The notes beneath the pieces were generated by a model, which was not told the DNA's origin, made no database searches, and saw only the letters and a program-made list of their open reading frames with translations. Positions 24,328 to 34,988 of a stretch of 41,621 nucleotides of DNA are shown here, one piece after another. Each line of letters begins with the position of its first letter. Position 1 is the stretch's first letter. Source of the stretch: Leisingera sp. JC1 (lineage in GTDB: Bacteria > Pseudomonadota > Alphaproteobacteria > Rhodobacterales > Rhodobacteraceae); NCBI RefSeq assembly GCF_001679925.1, contig NZ_LYUZ01000098.1, positions 1 to 41,621 on the forward strand. Direction: 5' to 3'. Position numbers and translations under genes: made by a program.

Positions 24328-26301
24328 ATGTTTCGCAGCCCCTCCATGTTCCGCACAATGCCCTTGAAACGCAGGCTGAAGCTGTCTGGGGTTGTCGCGA
24401 TGTCCTCGGTTTTGATCCTTGCTGCGGTGTCACTTTTCAGCCTGAGGCAAAGCGAGCAGAATCTGGAACGCCAGATCAATGTGACCCAGGCAGTCCGGCA
24501 TGAGCTGACGGCGGACATCGCCCACAGCCATATCAGTACCGCGGTTGTCTCCGCCGTGGTGCTGGGCCAGGACGGGGCAGAGGACCGCAAGGCGGAGATT
24601 CAGGCGCTGATCGCCTCAGAGGCAGAGAGATTCCGGTCTGAAATGGAGGCCCTGCGCGCGCTCGAACTGCCGGAGCATATCCGCAGCATGGTGGCGTCGC
24701 TGCTGCCGCTGGTGGATGGGTTCAACCGGACCGGGGCCGAGGTGGCAGCGCTGGCATTCACCAATACCGAGAATGCCGCCGGCGCGCTGCCGGCCTTCCA
24801 GTCCTATTCCGCCACGATCTCGGAAAAACTGGCGAAACTCGGCACGGCCATCAAGAAGTCGGCGGCGGAAACCGCTGCTGCGGCGCGGCAGCACGACAAA
24901 AACCTGATTTACCTGGTGCTGGGCATTTCCGCAGTTGCCACGATCATCATGCTGCACAATTCGCGCAAGGTGACACTCAGCATAATCCGCCCCATCGAAC
25001 GAATGCGGGCTGCCCTGCGCGAGGTGGCGCAAGGTGACTTCTCTCTCAAGGTGGCCGACCGGATGCGGGCTGACGACTTTGGCGAGATTGCCCATGATAT
25101 CGACGCGGTCTCGGGCCGGGTGGTCAAGGCGCTGGAGGAGCAGAACAAGCTGCGCCAGGAAGGCGAGGCAGTGATCGAGCGGCTGCGCCAGGCGCTGAAG
25201 CATCTGGCCTCCGGGGATTTCAGCGACCAGATCAACGAGCCGTTCGGCGCCGAATACGATCCGCTGCGGGTGAACTACAACGAAACCGTCGACAAGCTGA
25301 ACACGCTGCTGTCCCAGGTGGTGCAGGCCGGCGGGCGGCTGAACAGCCAGGCGGACGGCATCCGCACCGCTGCAGAGGATCTGTCGGCGCGCACCGAAAG
25401 CCAGGCCGCGACGCTGGAACAGACCGCCGCAGCGCTGGAGCAGATGACCGCCAGCGTCAATTCCTCGGCCCAAAACGCGCAGGAGGTGCAGGGTGCGGTG
25501 GAGGCCGCCCGCGCTGATGTGGAACGCAGCGGCGAGGTGGTCGAGGGCGCGATTGCCGCGATGAACGAGATTGAAACCTCCTCAAACCAGATCAGCCAGA
25601 TCATCGGCGTCATTGACGACATTGCCTTCCAGACCAACCTCCTGGCGCTGAACGCCGGGGTGGAGGCCGCCCGCGCAGGCGAGGTCGGCCGCGGCTTTGC
25701 GGTGGTCGCCTCCGAGGTGCGGGCGCTGGCGCAGCGCTCCTCCGGTGCGGCGATGGAGATCAAGACCCTGATTTCCGCCAGTTCCGGCCATGTGCAGGAC
25801 GGCGTGCACAAGGTGGACGGCGCCGGCAAGGCGCTGGAGACCGTGGTCACTCAGGTCAGCCGCATAACCGAACTGGTGGCCGGCATTTCCCGCCAGTCGG
25901 CAGAACAGGCGCAGGGGCTGAACGAAATCAATATCGGCGTTGCCCAGCTGGACACGGTGACCCAGCAGAACGCCTCGATGGTGGAGGAAACCGGCTCAGC
26001 GATCCGCGCGATGAGCGGCGAGACCGTGGACCTGAACCGGATGGTCGGCCAGTTCGTGCTGCTGGACAGTGCCCGCCCGGATGCGCCGTGCCAGGCGGCC
26101 GTTTTCTCCGCGGCATCTGCGGTAATGGCGCCGCCAGCACTGCCGGAGAACACGACAACCTCCCATCAACCGGCGGAGACTGATGCGGAATATGCAGAGT
26201 CCATGGCCAGCGCATTGGAGGCGGACCGCTGGGTGGATTTCAACGGGGAAGACGAAACCGCGTTCGCCTCGGATTCTGGACCTGCGGCCCGGTCTGCTTA
26301 A
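24328..26301 (+). CDS. Membrane-bound methyl-accepting chemotaxis protein
   Basis: The 657-residue receptor has TM1 at about 20-38, a periplasmic helical ligand domain of about 150 residues (39-192), and TM2 at about 193-209. A first HAMP-like segment (210-263) and a second one (about 280-330) come before the signalling domain, whose hairpin tip [15 protein letters not shown] begins at residue 430. The C-terminus is long, acidic and unstructured (about 590-657), without a recognisable CheR/CheB-docking pentapeptide. The ligand is unknown. It lies 193 bp behind the protease terminator, so it is a separate unit. The signalling domain is strikingly similar to that of the globin-coupled receptor encoded at 6.3-7.8 kb. 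Confidence 0.92.
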   Translation: MFRSPSMFRTMPLKRRLKLSGVVAMSSVLILAAVSLFSLRQSEQNLERQINVTQAVRHELTADIAHSHISTAVVSAVVLGQDGAEDRKAEIQALIASEAERFRSEMEALRALELPEHIRSMVASLLPLVDGFNRTGAEVAALAFTNTENAAGALPAFQSYSATISEKLAKLGTAIKKSAAETAAAARQHDKNLIYLVLGISAVATIIMLHNSRKVTLSIIRPIERMRAALREVAQGDFSLKVADRMRADDFGEIAHDIDAVSGRVVKALEEQNKLRQEGEAVIERLRQALKHLASGDFSDQINEPFGAEYDPLRVNYNETVDKLNTLLSQVVQAGGRLNSQADGIRTAAEDLSARTESQAATLEQTAAALEQMTASVNSSAQNAQEVQGAVEAARADVERSGEVVEGAIAAMNEIETSSNQISQIIGVIDDIAFQTNLLALNAGVEAARAGEVGRGFAVVASEVRALAQRSSGAAMEIKTLISASSGHVQDGVHKVDGAGKALETVVTQVSRITELVAGISRQSAEQAQGLNEINIGVAQLDTVTQQNASMVEETGSAIRAMSGETVDLNRMVGQFVLLDSARPDAPCQAAVFSAASAVMAPPALPENTTTSHQPAETDAEYAESMASALEADRWVDFNGEDETAFASDSGPAARSA

Positions 26302-26364
26302 ACCGGGCAGGCGCGGCCTAAGCCGGCGGGGCTGTTGCTGTGACAATCCGATGCAATGAAAAAG

Positions 26365-26390
26365 GGGCGCCCTGCTGGGGCGCCTTGCTT
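26365..26390 (+). terminator. Terminator after the chemoreceptor gene
   Basis: GGCGCCC (26366-26372) pairs with GGGCGCC (26378-26384) around TGCTG, with flanking G-T pairs, then TTGCTTTTC. It lies 64 bases beyond the stop. The rest of the 255-bp gap to the M48 gene shows nothing further. Confidence 0.7.
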
Positions 26391-26556
26391 TTCTGCTTGC
26401 CGCCTTTGCGTGCCTGGTCATTGCGTCGCGCTGTGGCGGTGACCGCGAGATGTTCTGCTGGGCGGGAGGGGCGGATGTTTACCCGGTTTGCAATGAGGGG
26501 TTGATGCCGCTGTCGCCTTCGCAATTATACGGGGGACATGTTCACTTGGAGATTTC

Positions 26557-27372
26557 ATGAAACCAATTGCAAGATATCTGGCAGGGCTGGCGGTTGCCGC
26601 CGGACTGTCCGCCTGCGGCACCACCTTTCAGCTGCCGGTTCCGGGCGACGCGCAGAACCTGGCTGCTACCCGCATGTTCTCTGAGGCCCGCGGTGAAGCG
26701 CCCCGCAAAGCGCTGTCTCCTGCAGCGGCCGAACGCCGGTTCAACCGGGTTGCGGCTCGCGTCGGCCCTGTCGGCAAGCAGTACTGCGCCACCTTGATGG
26801 CAGAGCGGAAGACGTTCGACTGCAACGTCGACATTGGCATCGACCGGGAGATGAAGCAGCGGAACGCCTATTTCACTTATCAGGAAGACAAACCTGTCAT
26901 CCGCATTTCCACGCCGATGCTGCAGGATTCCGCCAGCGATGACGAAGTGGCTTTTATCCTAAGCCATGAATACGGGCATCTGCTGGGGCGCCACATCGAG
27001 AAAGGCGAGCAGCAGGCGCTGGCGGGGGCGCTGATCCTGGGGGTGATCACGGCTGCGGCAAGCGCGGATGCCGGCTACTACGATCCCTCGCTGGTGAACA
27101 GCAGCATGGAAATCGGCGCTGCGGCAGGGAACCGGGCCTATTCGCAGACTTATGAGCTTGAAAGCGACACCCTTGGCACGCGGATTGCGCACAGTGCAGG
27201 CTATGATCCGGTCAAGGGGGCAAAGTTCTTTGCCCGGCCCGAGGATGCCCGCACCGCAGCAGGCAAGCTGTCTTTCTGGGGCACCCATCCGCCTGATTCC
27301 ATGCGGCTCGCAACCGTCCTGGCGACGATGGAGCAGATCGAGGCGCGGGTGGAACTCCAGAAAGTTCAATAA
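26557..27372 (+). CDS. M48-family zinc metalloprotease, lipoprotein
   Basis: The 271-residue protein has a lipoprotein signal ending at LSAC (lipidated Cys20), so it is anchored in a membrane facing the periplasm. The zinc motif is HEYGH (His137, Glu138, His141). The third ligand is the Glu in YELESDTLGTR (near 204), and the C-terminal WGTHPPDSMRL is the usual substrate-region motif. This layout matches BepA/LoiP-like periplasmic M48 proteases that guard outer-membrane protein folding. It stands alone with terminators on both sides. Confidence 0.9.
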   Translation: MKPIARYLAGLAVAAGLSACGTTFQLPVPGDAQNLAATRMFSEARGEAPRKALSPAAAERRFNRVAARVGPVGKQYCATLMAERKTFDCNVDIGIDREMKQRNAYFTYQEDKPVIRISTPMLQDSASDDEVAFILSHEYGHLLGRHIEKGEQQALAGALILGVITAAASADAGYYDPSLVNSSMEIGAAAGNRAYSQTYELESDTLGTRIAHSAGYDPVKGAKFFARPEDARTAAGKLSFWGTHPPDSMRLATVLATMEQIEARVELQKVQ

Positions 27373-27395
27373 CTGCGGCCCTGCCGGCACAAACG

Positions 27396-27423
27396 AAAAA
27401 GGCGCCCCGCGGGCGCCTTTTTT
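27396..27423. terminator. Bidirectional terminator between the M48 gene and ppaC
   Basis: AAAAAGGCGCCC (27396-27407) and GGGCGCCTTTTTT (27411-27423) form a 7-bp GC stem with a 3-base loop, bounded by A and T runs, suiting both convergent genes. Confidence 0.92.
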
Positions 27424-27443
27424 AAGCTTGGCCAGAAGGCGGA

Positions 27444-28364
27444 TCAGACCTTGAGGTTCGGAATGATCTGCTTTTTGCGGGACATGATGCCCGGCAGCAC
27501 CACGGTGTCGCCGGCGGCATCGGCGCCAAAGCTCTTGGCGGCCACGGTTTTCACCAGGTCGTTCGGCACCAGCAGGGTGGCTTCCTCGTTCAGGATGTCG
27601 ACCACGAACAGCAGAACCTGATCGACGCCGTCCTCGGCCGCAACAGAGGTCATCGAGTCCATCAGCGAGGCCTTGCGGTCCAGCACTACGCCCGGCGCGG
27701 TGGTTTCCAGAACAGAGACGCGGAACTTGGTGCCATCGACTTCGTATTCCTTGGAATCCATGCGGATCAGCTCCGCGTCGGAGAAGGAGGAGACGTCGGA
27801 TTTGGCGGCAAACATTTCCGCCGCGTATTCGGAAATATTGATGCCCAGCTCACCAGCCAGCTTCTCGGCCACGGCCTTGTCATGCGCGGTGGTGGTGGGG
27901 GAGCGGAACTCCAGCGTGTCGGACAGGATGCAGGTCAGCGCCGCGCCCTTGACGGCTTCGGGCATCTTGGCGGCATCGTCGCCCATCAGGTCGTGCATGA
28001 TGGTGGCGGTGCAGGCCAGCGGGCGGATGGTGATGTCGATCGGGCCTTTGGTTTCCAGGCCGCCGACCAGCTTGTGGTGGTCGATGATCGCCTGCACATC
28101 GGCGCCGTTGATGTTGGCGGGCAGCTCCGCCGGGTTGTTGGTGTCGACGATGACAACCGCCGCATCATCGGCCACGTCGGCGATGATTTCCGGCTTCTCC
28201 AGGCCCCAGCGCTGCAGCATGAAGGCGGCTTCGGTGTTCGGTTCGCCCAGCAGTTTCGGGGCGGCGGCCACGCCTTTCACCTCGTTCAGGTACCAGGCCC
28301 AGACAATGGGGGAGCCGGTGGAATCGGTGTCGGGGGATTTGTGGCCGAAAACTTGGATGGTCAT
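27444..28364 (-). CDS. ppaC: Manganese-dependent inorganic pyrophosphatase
   Basis: The 306-residue DHH-family enzyme hydrolyses pyrophosphate. The metal-binding motifs are GHKSPDTDS near the N-terminus, VDTNNP in mid-protein, and the DHH signature IIDHHK; the C-terminal DHHA2 domain ends in PGIMSRKKQIIP with the substrate-binding Ser-Arg-Lys-Lys. I start it at ATG 28364, as ACAGGACAG lies just upstream; a longer frame is spurious. Family II pyrophosphatases are less common in alphaproteobacteria than family I, but occur in roseobacters. Cytoplasmic, monocistronic. Confidence 0.94.
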   Translation of the reverse strand: MTIQVFGHKSPDTDSTGSPIVWAWYLNEVKGVAAAPKLLGEPNTEAAFMLQRWGLEKPEIIADVADDAAVVIVDTNNPAELPANINGADVQAIIDHHKLVGGLETKGPIDITIRPLACTATIMHDLMGDDAAKMPEAVKGAALTCILSDTLEFRSPTTTAHDKAVAEKLAGELGINISEYAAEMFAAKSDVSSFSDAELIRMDSKEYEVDGTKFRVSVLETTAPGVVLDRKASLMDSMTSVAAEDGVDQVLLFVVDILNEEATLLVPNDLVKTVAAKSFGADAAGDTVVLPGIMSRKKQIIPNLKV

Positions 28365-28518
28365 GGGGCTGTCCTGTTCATGCATAAGGTCAGAAAGTCG
28401 GGATTTGCGCGCCTTATAGGGCTGGCGCGCAGGCTTGTCACCCCGCTCATGCTGCAATGCGGCGTTGTGTTCAGAGCGGGGATCGGGGCAGAGGCCGGAG
28501 CTGGGTTAAGACCGCATC

Positions 28519-29499
28519 TCAGAACGGCGCGCGTTCGAGCGTGTAGCCTTGTTGCTCCAGCAGGTTCAGCACGCCGGTCTCGCCGGGCAGGTGCAGCGCG
28601 CCGGCAGCGACAACGATATGATCGCCCGCCGCCGCCTTGATCACCGGAATCCAGTTGCGGTTGCGGGTGTCGATCAGCTCCGTCATGGTTTCCTGCCACA
28701 GCGACTCGCGCTCAGCCCGGGTCAGCGCGCCGCTGTTCAGGAAGTCGCGTTCGCTGAGGAACAGGGCATAGAGCGCCTGTTCGTCAAAATAGGATTCAAC
28801 CGTGGTGATGAAGCCGTCGGTGCCGCTGCCCAGCATGGCGGTGAAGGCGCGCAGCTGGCGGATCTGCTCCTCCAGCGGGTCGGAGTCCATCAGCCGGATG
28901 ATCGTCATCGGATCCTCCAGCGACTGCACCGGCACGCCTGCGGCTTCGGCAGCCTCGCCAAGGCGCAGGTCCAGGCCGCGCTTGACGTCCTTGTCCTGGC
29001 GCAGGCAGGGCGGGAAGGCCAGCGACAGCGCCAGGAACCAGGGTCGCATCTTGGCGGCCATCCAGACCGGCATGCCGTGCCTGCGGATGGTGGCGGCCAG
29101 TTCCTCCCACTCCTGCGGCGGCAGCCGGTCGATCAGGCTGGGGCCTTCGGTGATCAGCATCAGGGAGGGGGTGCGGGCCAGTTCCGCCTCAAAGCCGGCC
29201 TTGTCGGCGGGGCTGGCCTCCATCAGCAGCAGGTCCGCCTGCTGCACAAGCGGCGTCAGGCGTGCGGTGATCTGCGCCATCCGCGGATCATTCACATGCA
29301 GGGTGCCGATCAGATGCACGGTGCGGCTGCCGCGGCGGGCAATCCAGTGGTTGCCTTCGGCAAACGGCATCGCGGAGATGCGGGCCTCCAGCCCGGCGCG
29401 TTCCTGCGGTGTCATTGCGGTGCGCTGATCGGTGCCGGTGCAGGCCGCCCAAAGGGAGGCCGGCAGCAGCAGGAAAAACACGGTCAGAAATTGGCGCAT
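28519..29499 (-). CDS. TraB/GumN (Tiki-type) family protein, first of a tandem pair
   Basis: The 326-residue protein has a signal peptide (about 1-19) followed by a Cys at 20, and is likely periplasmic or lipid-anchored. It shows the two GxxH motifs of the TraB/PrgY/GumN/Tiki superfamily: GTLH (65-68) and GALH (300-303, in GALHLPGETGVLNLL), plus a conserved Glu in LLLMEAS. Tiki members are metalloproteases, but activity of bacterial GumN-like proteins is mostly unproven. It lies 44 bp downstream of a paralog of nearly equal length on the same strand. Both keep the same overall plan, so they arose by tandem duplication. Confidence 0.87.
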   Translation of the reverse strand: MRQFLTVFFLLLPASLWAACTGTDQRTAMTPQERAGLEARISAMPFAEGNHWIARRGSRTVHLIGTLHVNDPRMAQITARLTPLVQQADLLLMEASPADKAGFEAELARTPSLMLITEGPSLIDRLPPQEWEELAATIRRHGMPVWMAAKMRPWFLALSLAFPPCLRQDKDVKRGLDLRLGEAAEAAGVPVQSLEDPMTIIRLMDSDPLEEQIRQLRAFTAMLGSGTDGFITTVESYFDEQALYALFLSERDFLNSGALTRAERESLWQETMTELIDTRNRNWIPVIKAAAGDHIVVAAGALHLPGETGVLNLLEQQGYTLERAPF

Positions 29500-29543
29500 G
29501 AAATATCAGTCCTGAAAGAGTGAAACGGCTTGGCCGGGGCAGC

Positions 29544-30527
29544 CTACCACGGGGCGCGGCTGAGGCTGAAGCCCCTGGCCTGGAGAAGGTTGAGCAGGCC
29601 GTTTTTTCCCGGCAGATGGGCCGCGCCGACGGCGATCACGATGCGGTCCTCGCGGGCGGCATCGATCACCTTCATCCAGCGGATGTTGCGCTGGTCCAGC
29701 AGGCGGCCGTTGTACTGCGCCCACAGCCGCTGGGTCTCGGCATGAGAGAAGCTGCTGTACTGGGCGCTGATCCAGGGGGCGAGCACGAAGGAGGTCCAGA
29801 CGCTCTGGTCGAAATAGGCCTCCACCGGGGTTGCGTCCTCAGGCTTGCCGGATTGGATCAGCTGCAGTTCAAGCTCCAGCATCCGGGCCTGGTCCCGCAG
29901 CGGCAGGCCGGAAATGGCGGCCAGTGCCTGCTCCGGTGTTTCCAGCGCGCCGAGCGGGATCCGTTTGCGGCGGGCAAAGTCGGAGATCCGGTCGTCCAGC
30001 CCGCGGCGCAGGCCGAAGCCGTAAGGGCGGCAGCCGCTTTGCACCACGAACATCGAGATCGCCCAGGGCTGCATCCGGTTCATGGTTTCCAGGCTGGCGC
30101 CGGTGACTTGGGTGGTCAGCTTGAAGTGCTGCCAGGCCTCCGGCGTCAGCAGGTGGCGCAGTTCGCGCCCCTGCGGCAGCAGGAAGCTGCGCGCCATTGC
30201 GGGCGGCATCCGGTCCAGCCGCTCCATGTCCTGGTCCGAGGTTTCCAGGTAGATCGCCTGCGCCGAAAGCAGCGCCGGGCGCAGGGTGCGCATCACCTTG
30301 GCCATGCGGGCATCGCCGCCGTGCATGGTGCCGATCACATGGATGGTGCGGCGGCCCTTGGCGGCGACCCAATGGTTGCCTTGGGAAAACGGGGTGGCGG
30401 TCATTTCGCGGTCCAGCTGCGCCTGGGTGGCGGGCGGCAGGTGGTCGCGGTAGTCGATGCCGCGGCAGGCGGCAAACCCGGCGGTGGCTTGCAGCATCAG
30501 CGCAAATGCCAGTGCGATCCGTTTCAT
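29544..30527 (-). CDS. TraB/GumN (Tiki-type) family protein, second of a tandem pair
   Basis: This 327-residue paralog has a signal peptide (about 1-19) with Cys21 next to its end, and the motifs GTMH (66-69) and GAAH (301-304). Shared with the neighbour are the N-terminal stretch around GNHW, the Glu strand IYLETSD, and the C-terminal HLPGKNGLLNLLQARGFSL. The middle regions differ considerably, and an extra Cys (SGCRPYGFG) appears here. ATG 30527 is preceded by AAAGGG; the open frame continues 25 codons upstream without a signal. Probably co-transcribed with the downstream copy (44 bp gap), which argues for a heteromer or related substrates. Confidence 0.87.
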   Translation of the reverse strand: MKRIALAFALMLQATAGFAACRGIDYRDHLPPATQAQLDREMTATPFSQGNHWVAAKGRRTIHVIGTMHGGDARMAKVMRTLRPALLSAQAIYLETSDQDMERLDRMPPAMARSFLLPQGRELRHLLTPEAWQHFKLTTQVTGASLETMNRMQPWAISMFVVQSGCRPYGFGLRRGLDDRISDFARRKRIPLGALETPEQALAAISGLPLRDQARMLELELQLIQSGKPEDATPVEAYFDQSVWTSFVLAPWISAQYSSFSHAETQRLWAQYNGRLLDQRNIRWMKVIDAAREDRIVIAVGAAHLPGKNGLLNLLQARGFSLSRAPW

Positions 30528-30677
30528 CACGCGCCCTTTCCCCGGGGTTCCGGATTTGTGGCCTGAGCTTATGAGCCTAGGGCGGGGCAGGGGTGGCGGC
30601 AATGTAAAACCCTGCGTTGCCCCGTAAAACCCGGGCGGCGGATTGCCATTGGCGCGGCTTCCTGCCAGTCATGGGGC

Positions 30678-31349
30678 ATGGAACGCGAGGATCAGCTCTA
30701 TGCGCCGGTGAAGGCGCTGCTGGAGGCCCAGGGCTATGCTGTCAAGGGCGAGGTGGGTGCCGCCGATGTGGTGGCTGTGCGCGGCGCTGAGCCGCCGGTG
30801 ATTGTCGAGCTGAAGCTGAAGTTCTCGCTGTCGCTGTTCCATCAGGCCATCGCCCGGCTGGCCATCACCGACCATGTCTATATCGCGGTGCCGCGGCCCG
30901 GCGGGCGGCAGGCGCGGCGGATGATGAAGGACAATCTGGCAATGTGCCGGCGGCTGGGGCTGGGGCTGATCACGGTCTTGGCGGACGGGCGGGCAGAGGT
31001 GCATTGCGATCCCGGCCCTTACGCCCCGCGCAAGTCAAAGAAGAAGCAGGCGCGGCTGCTGCGGGAGTTCCATACCTTGCGCGGCGACCCCAACGCGGGC
31101 GGTGCCACCCGGCATGGCATCGTCACCGCCTACCGCCAGGACGCGCTGGCCTGCGCCGCGCATCTGGCCGGGGCGGGCGCTTGCAAGGGGGCGGAGGTCG
31201 CCAAGGCCACCGGCGTTGCGCGGGCCACCCGGCTGATGGCCAGCAACCACTATGGCTGGTTCGAGCGGGTGGAGACCGGCATCTACCAGCTGACCGATGC
31301 GGGCCGTGAAGGGCTGGTGCATTGGGCCGAAAGCTGGGAGGCAGAGTGA
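30678..31349 (+). CDS. DUF2161 protein, PD-(D/E)XK nuclease-like
   Basis: The 223-residue protein has a nuclease-like core in its first 100 residues: Asp30 (in GAADVVAV) and Glu44-x-Lys46 (in VIVELKLKF) form the PD-(D/E)XK pattern, followed by the helix with QAIARLA. The C-terminal part (about 140-223) looks like a winged helix with KGAEVAKATGVARATRLM. The family is called DUF2161 or putative phosphodiesterase and its substrate is unknown. It starts at ATG 30678 and stands alone between the TraB pair (divergent) and the oxygenase gene. Confidence 0.82.
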   Translation: MEREDQLYAPVKALLEAQGYAVKGEVGAADVVAVRGAEPPVIVELKLKFSLSLFHQAIARLAITDHVYIAVPRPGGRQARRMMKDNLAMCRRLGLGLITVLADGRAEVHCDPGPYAPRKSKKKQARLLREFHTLRGDPNAGGATRHGIVTAYRQDALACAAHLAGAGACKGAEVAKATGVARATRLMASNHYGWFERVETGIYQLTDAGREGLVHWAESWEAE

Positions 31350-31524
31350 CGCCGTAAGTTGGCCTTGTGGCTTCCTAATGCGTGATGTTGCAGAAGTTTC
31401 TTATTTTCATGTGTATTTCGGCAATTCGATTTAACTGATCTCATGCGAAGTGCATTTTTTCCCTGTTGAGCGCGCGGCCCTGTCAGCCGATGACTGCCCC
31501 AGCTTTGCACAAGGGGAGAGAGCA

Positions 31525-32526
31525 ATGGCAGATCAGGACATCGACCGGCTTCAGGACCGGCTGCGGGCGCAGCGGGTTTCCTTCGACAAGATCCCGGTGA
31601 TCGACATCAGCGCGCTGAACACGGGCGGCAGCCTGTTTGAGGTGGCCAAGGAAATCCGCTGGGCACTGACCAACGTGGGGTTCTTTTATGTCAAGAACCA
31701 CGGCGTGCCGGAGGCGGTGGTGAACGGCGCCTTTGACGAGACCCGGGCGTTCTTTGACCTGCCGCTGCAGGACAAGATGGACCTGCATATTTCCAAGTCC
31801 GGGCTGGCCCTGCGCGGCTATATCGAGATTTTCGGGGAGAACACCGACCCCAAGAAAACCAAGGACCTGAAGGAGTGTTTCGACATCGGGCCGGAAAGCC
31901 CGGCCGGGGACACGCCATTCTTCGGCCCCAACCTGTGGCCCGCGGCGCGGCCGGAATTTGAACTCGCGGTCTATGGCTATCACCAGGAGATGAAGGGCCT
32001 GGCGCAGCGGCTGATGCGGGCGATTGCGGTCAGCCTGGATCTGGAGGCGGATTTCTTTGCGCCGCGGATGCAGAACCCGATCACCATCCAGCGGCTGCTG
32101 CATTATCCGCCGCAGGAAGGGCAGATCGATGAAAGCGTGATGGGGATCGGCGCCCATACAGATTACGGCAGCCTGACCATTCTGGCGCAGGACGATGTGG
32201 GCGGCCTGCAGGTGATGAACCGCGACGGCCAGTGGGTCGAGGGGCCGCCGATTGCCGGGTCATTTGTCATCAACATCGGCGATCTGATCCAGCGGCTGAC
32301 CAATGACCTGTATCTGGCGAACCTGCACCGGGTGGTGAATGCCTCGGGCCGGGAACGTTATTCGATCCCGTTCTTCATCGACGCAGACGCGGACGCCGTA
32401 TTCCAGCCGCTGGACAGCTGCGTCAGTGCACAGAACCCCGCGCGCTATGAGCCGGTGACCTGCGGCGCGCATAAATTCGGCCGTTTCAAGGACAGCTTTC
32501 CGCACCTGAAAGACAAGGCTGCATAA
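31525..32526 (+). CDS. 2-oxoglutarate/Fe(II) oxygenase (isopenicillin N synthase family)
   Basis: The 333-residue protein has the DIOX_N region (IPVIDISALN; VGFFYVKNHGVPE, about 51-64) and a C-terminal jelly roll with the iron ligands His211 and Asp213 (GAHTDYGSLTIL) and His268 (NLHRVVN). The RYSIPFF segment (278-284) carries the Arg-x-Ser that binds the 2-oxoglutarate carboxylate. Members oxidise a wide range of small metabolites, and the substrate here is unknown. ATG 31525 follows AAGGGGAGAG. It lies 176 bp after the DUF2161 gene and ends in a terminator, so it is an independent unit. Confidence 0.88.
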   Translation: MADQDIDRLQDRLRAQRVSFDKIPVIDISALNTGGSLFEVAKEIRWALTNVGFFYVKNHGVPEAVVNGAFDETRAFFDLPLQDKMDLHISKSGLALRGYIEIFGENTDPKKTKDLKECFDIGPESPAGDTPFFGPNLWPAARPEFELAVYGYHQEMKGLAQRLMRAIAVSLDLEADFFAPRMQNPITIQRLLHYPPQEGQIDESVMGIGAHTDYGSLTILAQDDVGGLQVMNRDGQWVEGPPIAGSFVINIGDLIQRLTNDLYLANLHRVVNASGRERYSIPFFIDADADAVFQPLDSCVSAQNPARYEPVTCGAHKFGRFKDSFPHLKDKAA

Positions 32527-32546
32527 GCGGAAATCCAATGCTGAAC

Positions 32547-32576
32547 AGGGGGCGCTCCGGCGCCCTCATTTTTTTG
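32547..32576 (+). terminator. Terminator after the oxygenase gene
   Basis: GGGCGC (32550-32555) pairs with GCGCCC (32560-32565) around TCCG, followed by TCATTTTTTT. It separates the oxygenase gene from the groESL promoter. Confidence 0.88.
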
Positions 32577-32587
32577 CTGATTCCGTG

Positions 32588-32616
32588 TTGACAACATGCG
32601 GGGGCATTCCTAGCTT
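32588..32616 (+). promoter_or_regulatory. groESL promoter, sigma-70-like
   Basis: TTGACA (32588-32593) is followed after 17 bp by TAGCTT (32611-32616). The -35 matches the housekeeping consensus exactly. It lies just before the CIRCE element, so HrcA would act near the transcription start. Confidence 0.75.
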
Positions 32617-32623
32617 CCCCTCG

Positions 32624-32650
32624 TTAGCACTCACCGGGTGTGAGTGATAA
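32624..32650 (+). promoter_or_regulatory. CIRCE element (HrcA operator)
   Basis: TTAGCACTC-N9-GAGTGATAA matches the CIRCE consensus (TTAGCACTC-N9-GAGTGCTAA) at all positions except one in the second arm. It sits 67 bp upstream of the groES start. HrcA represses the operon through it in unstressed cells. Confidence 0.93.
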
Positions 32651-32716
32651 CGGCCCCGCCGGGGAGGCGGAGGTCCCATAGATAACAACCTTTGAGCCTT
32701 TCAAGGAGCTGCAAAG

Positions 32717-33004
32717 ATGGCATTGAAACCGCTTCATGACCGCGTGCTGGTGCGCCGCACCGAAAGCGAAGAAAAAACCGCGGGCGGCCTGATCATCCCC
32801 GATTCCGCCAAGGAAAAGCCGAGCGAAGGCGTTGTGGTTGCATGCGGCGCAGGCGCCCGCAAGGACAGCGGCGAGCTGATCGAGATGGCCGTGTCCGCTG
32901 GCGACCGCATCATGTTCGGCAAATGGTCCGGCACCGAGATCACCGTCGACGGTGAAGAGCTGCTGATGATGAAGGAAAGCGACATCATGGGCATCATCGA
33001 GTAA
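32717..33004 (+). CDS. groS: Co-chaperonin GroES
   Basis: The 95-residue protein is the lid of the GroEL folding chamber. Its start ([16 protein letters not shown]), mobile loop ([16 protein letters not shown], about 20-35), and end (ESDIMGIIE) are canonical. It is the first gene of groESL, 75 bp before groEL, with AAGGAG upstream. Regulation is by the CIRCE element. Length is normal. Confidence 0.98.
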   Translation: MALKPLHDRVLVRRTESEEKTAGGLIIPDSAKEKPSEGVVVACGAGARKDSGELIEMAVSAGDRIMFGKWSGTEITVDGEELLMMKESDIMGIIE

Positions 33005-33076
33005 GACCCCGGGATTTTCCCAAGTCTGCTCTGATCCCTGATCGCTGAAACACACAGAAATTCTCTAGGAGAGTGA

Positions 33077-34729
<1,653 letters not shown>

Positions 34730-34822
34730 TCACAAATCCCTTTGGGATTTGGGATGAGGCGACAGGCGATTGGCCGTTAAGGCCAATCTGCCGGAAGCCC
34801 GCCGCTGATGACTGCAAGATTT

Positions 34823-34850
34823 GGGGCTGCCTTCGGGCGGCCCCTTTTCG
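34823..34850 (+). terminator. groESL terminator
   Basis: GGGGCTGCC (34823-34831) pairs with GGCGGCCCC (34836-34844, one G-T pair) around a small loop, followed by TTTTC. It lies about 90 bases after the groEL stop. Confidence 0.82.
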
Positions 34851-34892
34851 GTTTAAGGGGGGAGAAGGCCCGCCTTGCGGGCCTGCCTGCGG

Positions 34893-34916
34893 CGCGAGTA
34901 TTTGGGCAAAGGTGAA
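34893..34916 (+). repeat. Lineage-typical intergenic motif, GAGTATTT...GAA type
   Basis: CGCGAGTATTTGGGCAAAGG followed by TGAA, just downstream of a short hairpin (GGCCCGC...GCGGGCC, 34868-34884), resembles a motif seen often downstream of genes in Rhodobacteraceae. A second, inverted copy occurs at 37904-37928. The family recognition is from memory; what it does is not known. Confidence 0.35.
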
Positions 34917-34988
34917 TGCGGGGGGCACCATTCAGGTGCCGCTGAGTTTTCTCTGGCCCTGCTCTGCCGGGCGCGCTACCCGTTCCGC

